From Candidatus Limimorpha equi (lineage in GTDB: Bacteria; Bacteroidota; Bacteroidia; Bacteroidales; F082), in assembly GCA_018065885.1 (NCBI GenBank), contig JAGHSL010000176.1, positions 1 through 16,062 on the forward strand: a DNA stretch of 16,062 bases. The letters are read 5' to 3'. How positions within the stretch are numbered: the first letter of the stretch is position 1; each line of letters opens with the position of its first letter. A program made the position numbers and the translations under genes. The notes below the pieces were generated by a model. The model saw nothing but the letters and a program-made list of their open reading frames with translations, made no database searches and was not told the DNA's origin. Below are positions 13,022 through 16,062 of the stretch, piece by piece.

Positions 13022-14101
13022 ATGAAAAAAGCATTTCTATTCCTATTGATTCTGTGTGCATTAAACATTTATGCACAACCTGCAAAAAACATCAATCCGC
13101 TTCCAAAGGCTTTGGCCGAGGCAAAAGCCGAAAATGTCAGGGGCGACTTCCTGATGACCTCACACTGGACGCAAGACGCGCCATATAATAAAATGTGTCC
13201 GCGCGACCCAGTCACCAATTCGAGCAGTTACGCAGGCTGCCCTGCCGTAGCCATGGGGCAGATTATCAACTATCTGCGCACTACGCAAGGCACACGCTTT
13301 GATGACAGCGACGACTACCGTCACAACTATGCCGGACGCAACTACGACATCGACGACGACTGGGAAGCCATCGGTTTTCCATCATTTGAGACTTTGAACC
13401 AATACCTTGACGAAGCCGATGAGCTCTTTGCCATGGGCGAAGATGTCACTAACGACCTGGCAGCTGCCATCGTGTTTGCTTGTGGCACGGCTTGCGCGCA
13501 AGTCTATACCTCAAGCGGTTCGGGCACATTCTATGTCGAGCAAGCTTACGATGCCTACAAGCGTTTCGGTTTCGATGACTGCGTGCTCTACAAAGACCCT
13601 TGTGATGAAATGTACGAGTTGCTCATCGACAACCTGCAAAGCGGTTATCCCGCTCATCTCGCCGTGGAAAGTCCCGACGGGCAAAACGGTCACAATGTGG
13701 TGGTTGACGGCTACCGCGAAGATGGCTATTTCCACATGAATTTCGGCTATGGTGGCAGTTATGATGGCTGGTACCTCATTCCCGACCCAGATTTCTTCTA
13801 CAACCTCACCGAATTGGAAGGCATCATCCTGAATATCATTCCGAAATATGACACCAAAGTGAACGAAAAAGTGTCACCTTCTGTCAGTATTTATCCGAAT
13901 CCTTCAAACGGACATTTCACCATTGAAGCGGAAGGCATGAAACACATTGAAATATTCAATGCCTTGGGGCAATGCATCAAATCGGAAAATGCTGAAAATG
14001 AACTTTATGAAGTCAATCTGGAAAGTTCAAATGCAGGCATTTATCTCATCCGCGTATTGACCGAGACCGGAATCATTTCAAAGCCGATTTGCATTCAATA
14101 A
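13022..14101 (+). CDS. Secreted C10-family (streptopain-like) cysteine protease with T9SS sorting domain
   Basis: This is a 359-residue papain-fold cysteine protease. A signal peptide occupies about residues 1-19 (MKKAFLFLLILCALNIYAQ). The catalytic Cys is C73 in SYAGCPAVAMGQIINYL and the catalytic His is H224 in NGHNVVVDGY. They are followed by FHMNFGYGGSYDGWYL (237-252), matching the Asn/Trp region of C10 peptidases. Residues 287-359 form a T9SS type A sorting domain (SVSIYPNPSNGHFTIE at 287-302, then AGIYLIRV at 338-345). The protein should therefore cross the outer membrane and be attached or released. Only about 25 residues separate the signal from the catalytic region, so the usual inhibitory propeptide of about 120 residues is missing. 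It lies 12 bp behind tetR, an unusual pairing. The substrate is unknown. Confidence 0.92.
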   Translation: MKKAFLFLLILCALNIYAQPAKNINPLPKALAEAKAENVRGDFLMTSHWTQDAPYNKMCPRDPVTNSSSYAGCPAVAMGQIINYLRTTQGTRFDDSDDYRHNYAGRNYDIDDDWEAIGFPSFETLNQYLDEADELFAMGEDVTNDLAAAIVFACGTACAQVYTSSGSGTFYVEQAYDAYKRFGFDDCVLYKDPCDEMYELLIDNLQSGYPAHLAVESPDGQNGHNVVVDGYREDGYFHMNFGYGGSYDGWYLIPDPDFFYNLTELEGIILNIIPKYDTKVNEKVSPSVSIYPNPSNGHFTIEAEGMKHIEIFNALGQCIKSENAENELYEVNLESSNAGIYLIRVLTETGIISKPICIQ

Positions 14102-14144
14102 GAAATAATAAGACAAGTATAAATAACCAAATAACAAATTGAAA

Positions 14145-14480
14145 ATGAAAGAGATGATAGCATTTTGCGGACTGGATTGCGAAAAATGCGAAGCCCGCAT
14201 CGCAACGATTAACGACGACAACAATTTGAGAAAAGAAGTCGCCGACAAGTGGAGCAAATTGAACAACATTGAAATCCTGCCCGAACACATCAACTGCTTG
14301 GGATGCCGTGGCGAAGGCCCGAAAACCTATTATTGCAGCGATCTGTGCGAAATCCGCAAGTGCGTCATGGGCAAGAAACTTGGAAGTTGCGGCAAATGCG
14401 CCGAAATGAACAGTTGCAAGATTATTGGCGTCGTTTTGGAAAATAACGATGAAGCACGGCAAAATCTTAAAAACCAATAA
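14145..14480 (+). CDS. Cysteine-rich DUF3795 protein
   Basis: This is a 111-residue protein with eleven cysteines (8, 12, 15, 51, 54, 64, 68, 73, 82, 85, 91). The opening MIAFCGLDCEKCEA and the internal INCLGCRGEG, CSDLCEIRKC and SCGKCAEM match the DUF3795 pattern, and the cysteines are likely metal ligands (zinc or Fe-S). No function is established for the family. The ATG at 14145 is preferred over a TTG at 14139. There is no signal peptide, so it should be cytoplasmic. It lies 43 bp after the protease stop with no promoter element or terminator between, so it may be the third gene of the tetR transcript. A palindromic element follows its stop. Confidence 0.85.
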   Translation: MKEMIAFCGLDCEKCEARIATINDDNNLRKEVADKWSKLNNIEILPEHINCLGCRGEGPKTYYCSDLCEIRKCVMGKKLGSCGKCAEMNSCKIIGVVLENNDEARQNLKNQ

Positions 14481-14486
14481 ATTCAG

Positions 14487-14701
14487 AGCTTGTTTTGATT
14501 TTGTTGAATGAAAATACGAAAGGGTCGGCTTCGCCGAGAAATGTTTCAAAAATCTTCATTTAATATCTTTCAAAAATCCGAGCTTGCTTTCTCGTGAATA
14601 TCCATTTTGGCTGGAAAACAAAGATTTTTGATTGATTTTTGAATTCGATTTTCAGAAGATTTTTTGCCGAAGGCAATCCCTGACAAAAATTCAAAACAGC
14701 T
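14487..14701. repeat. Palindromic intergenic element, copy B
   Basis: This is an imperfect inverted repeat of about 215 bp centred near 14600. The ends pair AGCT-TGTTTTGA (14487-14498) with TCAAAACAGCT (14691-14701). The inner words TCAAAAATC (14570-14578) and GATTTTTGA (14623-14631) are complementary. Hairpins occur at 14525-14537 (TCGGC-TTC-GCCGA) and 14664-14676 (TTGCC-GAA-GGCAA). It shares GAAAACAAAGATTTTTGA (14614-14631) with copy A. Bases 14549-14578 match the inverse of 8900-8929 at 28 of 30 positions. No gene is present in this gap. Confidence 0.78.
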
Positions 14702-14731
14702 TCTCAAAACAACATGTGAAAACATTGAAAT

Positions 14732-15931
14732 ATGAATACTTGGAAATTATCTTCTTCAGACTTGTTTTCGTTGGGCTTGACGATAAAAGGAGCATGGATA
14801 TATGAAAACATGCCTGAAGTTGGCAAACTTAAGGAAGCCCTTGCGCAAATTGCAGCGACCTACCCATATCTTACAGGAAGATACAACCCTCAGACAAAGG
14901 CAATGGAATGGGATGAAAATGCCGTTGGCACAATCCCTTTTGAAGAAATCGACGGCACAGGGCACAGCACGGCTGATGTTTGCGGCAATCCAAAACTCGC
15001 ATGGTCGATTGTGAAACCTTTTGACATCAATAACTTCAAAAAAGGTAATAGCCAGCCGTTTGCAGTAACTTTGGCGCACCTCAGTGATGGATTTGTGCTC
15101 TACGTTCAGGCCGCACATGCCTTGATGGATGCCGATACCTTTTACACAATTATCGGGCAATGGGCGGATCTTTGCAAAGGCAACGACATTACACCGATGG
15201 TCCTTGACCAAAGTATGCTTCCATCGCCAGATGCATGGTCAAAAGAAGAAACATTATCCAAAATAATCCAACAAGGTTGGGCGAAAATTGGCCTCAAGCA
15301 AATTTTGAAAATGCTGTGGTATGCAAGGAAAAACGAAGCCGTCAAGGACACTTTCAGCATCGTTGTGCCGCAAGACGAAATTGAGACTTACAAAAAGAAA
15401 AGTGGCGCAGGCACACATGGCATCCTCACCGCCATTGCGGCAAAAAAGTTCTATGAACATCTACCCAAACACAAGACATTCAAATACATAACCATTTTGG
15501 ACATGCGCGGCAGATGCAATGGAATTGACGAGCGTTTCATGGGCAATGTGTCGCAGGCGTTCCCAATCGGCGGTGATTTTGACTTGTCAAAAAATGTTGA
15601 AGAGCTGGCCGTTGAATTTACAAATCAAACAAGGCAGTTTGTTTCATCCGAATTGCCTGAGGAAATGCTGAAGCTTTCGGTTTGTGCGTCAAAGCATGGC
15701 CTTCCATATTTCATGTTCGATGCCTCCAATATGAATAATTCAGATCCCGAGACCATCTACATCAACAACCAACTCAAATTCCGCGCATGCGAACTTGATT
15801 GGGGGCATGGTTTTCCGGCATACGCATTTCCTAATCAGCTCACCGATATGGTCAAATTCTGGCAACCTGTAGCCAATGGTCCAATACATATCGTATATGG
15901 AGGTTTGGCTGCAAAAATTATGAAAAGTTAA
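14732..15931 (+). CDS. BAHD-like (HxxxD-type) acyltransferase
   Basis: This is a 399-residue cytoplasmic enzyme of the CoA-dependent / condensation-domain acyltransferase fold. It has the BAHD signatures in order. YPYLTGRY (45-51) resembles the N-terminal YPLAGR stretch, and HALMD at 129-133 supplies the catalytic HxxxD. DMRGR (258-262) followed by FMGN (269-272) matches the DxRxR...YFGN region, and LDWGHG at 355-360 corresponds to the structural DFGWG motif. BAHD enzymes pass an acyl group from acyl-CoA to an alcohol or amine; donor and acceptor here cannot be read from sequence. No NRPS adenylation or carrier domains are present, which argues against a peptide-synthetase condensation domain. 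A small Cys4 gene starts 10 bp after the stop. No clear TAnnTTTG promoter is seen; the palindromic element ends 30 bp upstream. Confidence 0.82.
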   Translation: MNTWKLSSSDLFSLGLTIKGAWIYENMPEVGKLKEALAQIAATYPYLTGRYNPQTKAMEWDENAVGTIPFEEIDGTGHSTADVCGNPKLAWSIVKPFDINNFKKGNSQPFAVTLAHLSDGFVLYVQAAHALMDADTFYTIIGQWADLCKGNDITPMVLDQSMLPSPDAWSKEETLSKIIQQGWAKIGLKQILKMLWYARKNEAVKDTFSIVVPQDEIETYKKKSGAGTHGILTAIAAKKFYEHLPKHKTFKYITILDMRGRCNGIDERFMGNVSQAFPIGGDFDLSKNVEELAVEFTNQTRQFVSSELPEEMLKLSVCASKHGLPYFMFDASNMNNSDPETIYINNQLKFRACELDWGHGFPAYAFPNQLTDMVKFWQPVANGPIHIVYGGLAAKIMKS

Positions 15932-15941
15932 AAGAATAAAA

Positions 15942-16062
15942 ATGAACAAGTTAAACATTTTTTATTGCCCGAAATGCGGCAATGTCGGCGTAGCCTACGG
16001 CAAACCGGCGATTGAATGTTGCGGAAGCAAAATCGAACCCGTAACTATCGAAAACATGAATG
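15942..16062 (+). CDS. Desulforedoxin-like Cys4 protein, 3'-truncated by the window edge
   Basis: A 40-codon frame starts at 15942 and stays open to the window end. It begins MNKLNIFYCPKCGNVGVAYG and continues to ECCGSKIEP. The pattern C-x2-C-G-N, then about 13 residues, then C-C-G-x-K resembles the iron-binding desulforedoxin domain at the N-terminus of desulfoferrodoxins; a zinc ribbon is the alternative. It lies 10 bp after the acyltransferase stop and is probably co-transcribed with it. Whether a longer redox domain follows cannot be seen. Confidence 0.7.
   Translation, partial: MNKLNIFYCPKCGNVGVAYGKPAIECCGSKIEPVTIENMN

Noticed and set aside
1..16062. Search by eye for tRNA, rRNA, integrase, transposase and phage genes
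   Set aside because: No sequence resembling these was found on either strand.

Overview
The window looks like chromosome from a Bacteroidota bacterium, most likely Bacteroidales. Three things point there. Genes are preceded by the Bacteroidota -7 promoter element TAnnTTTG (TACCTTTG, TATCTTTG, TACTTTTG, TATATTTG). There is a TonB-dependent receptor with an N-terminal carboxypeptidase-regulatory-like domain. A secreted cysteine protease ends in a type IX secretion (T9SS) sorting domain. No rRNA, tRNA, IS element, prophage or CRISPR array is visible.

Layout. 1-2415: the 3' part of a GNAT acetyltransferase gene, then lysS. 2436-2542: a repeat-derived hairpin that probably ends lysS transcription. 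2548-5415 (minus strand): a TonB-dependent receptor preceded by rpmB (L28), with a strong terminator between them. 5725-6696: an FKBP-type SlyD-like isomerase and a GtrA-family membrane protein, almost certainly one operon. 6983-8788: a class A acid phosphatase lipoprotein and ornithine carbamoyltransferase. 9041-10264: a short AspT/YidE-family transporter. 10527-12116 (minus strand): an AAA/DUF4143 ATPase followed by a small, possibly frameshifted ORF. 12374-14480: a TetR regulator, a C10-family secreted protease and a cysteine-rich DUF3795 protein in one direction. 14732-16062: a BAHD-like acyltransferase and the start of a small desulforedoxin-like Cys4 protein.

Most genes are housekeeping or metabolic. 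The unusual content lies in the intergenic DNA and the right-hand third. Two copies of a 180-215 bp imperfect palindrome (8796-8976 and 14487-14701) share sequence and carry small hairpins at corresponding places in each arm. The stems differ in sequence yet stay base-paired. The divergent ATPase/tetR intergenic region holds a 33-bp tandem repeat over the ATPase promoter and a cluster of perfect palindromes over the tetR promoter, which suggests local autoregulation of tetR and the protease behind it. The acyltransferase carries the HxxxD and D(F)GWG-like signatures of BAHD enzymes, which are better known from plants and fungi.

Starts were moved inward from the longest ORF where an internal ATG fits a signal peptide, family N-terminus, promoter or terminator better. 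All family assignments come from reading motifs by eye; no database search was run.
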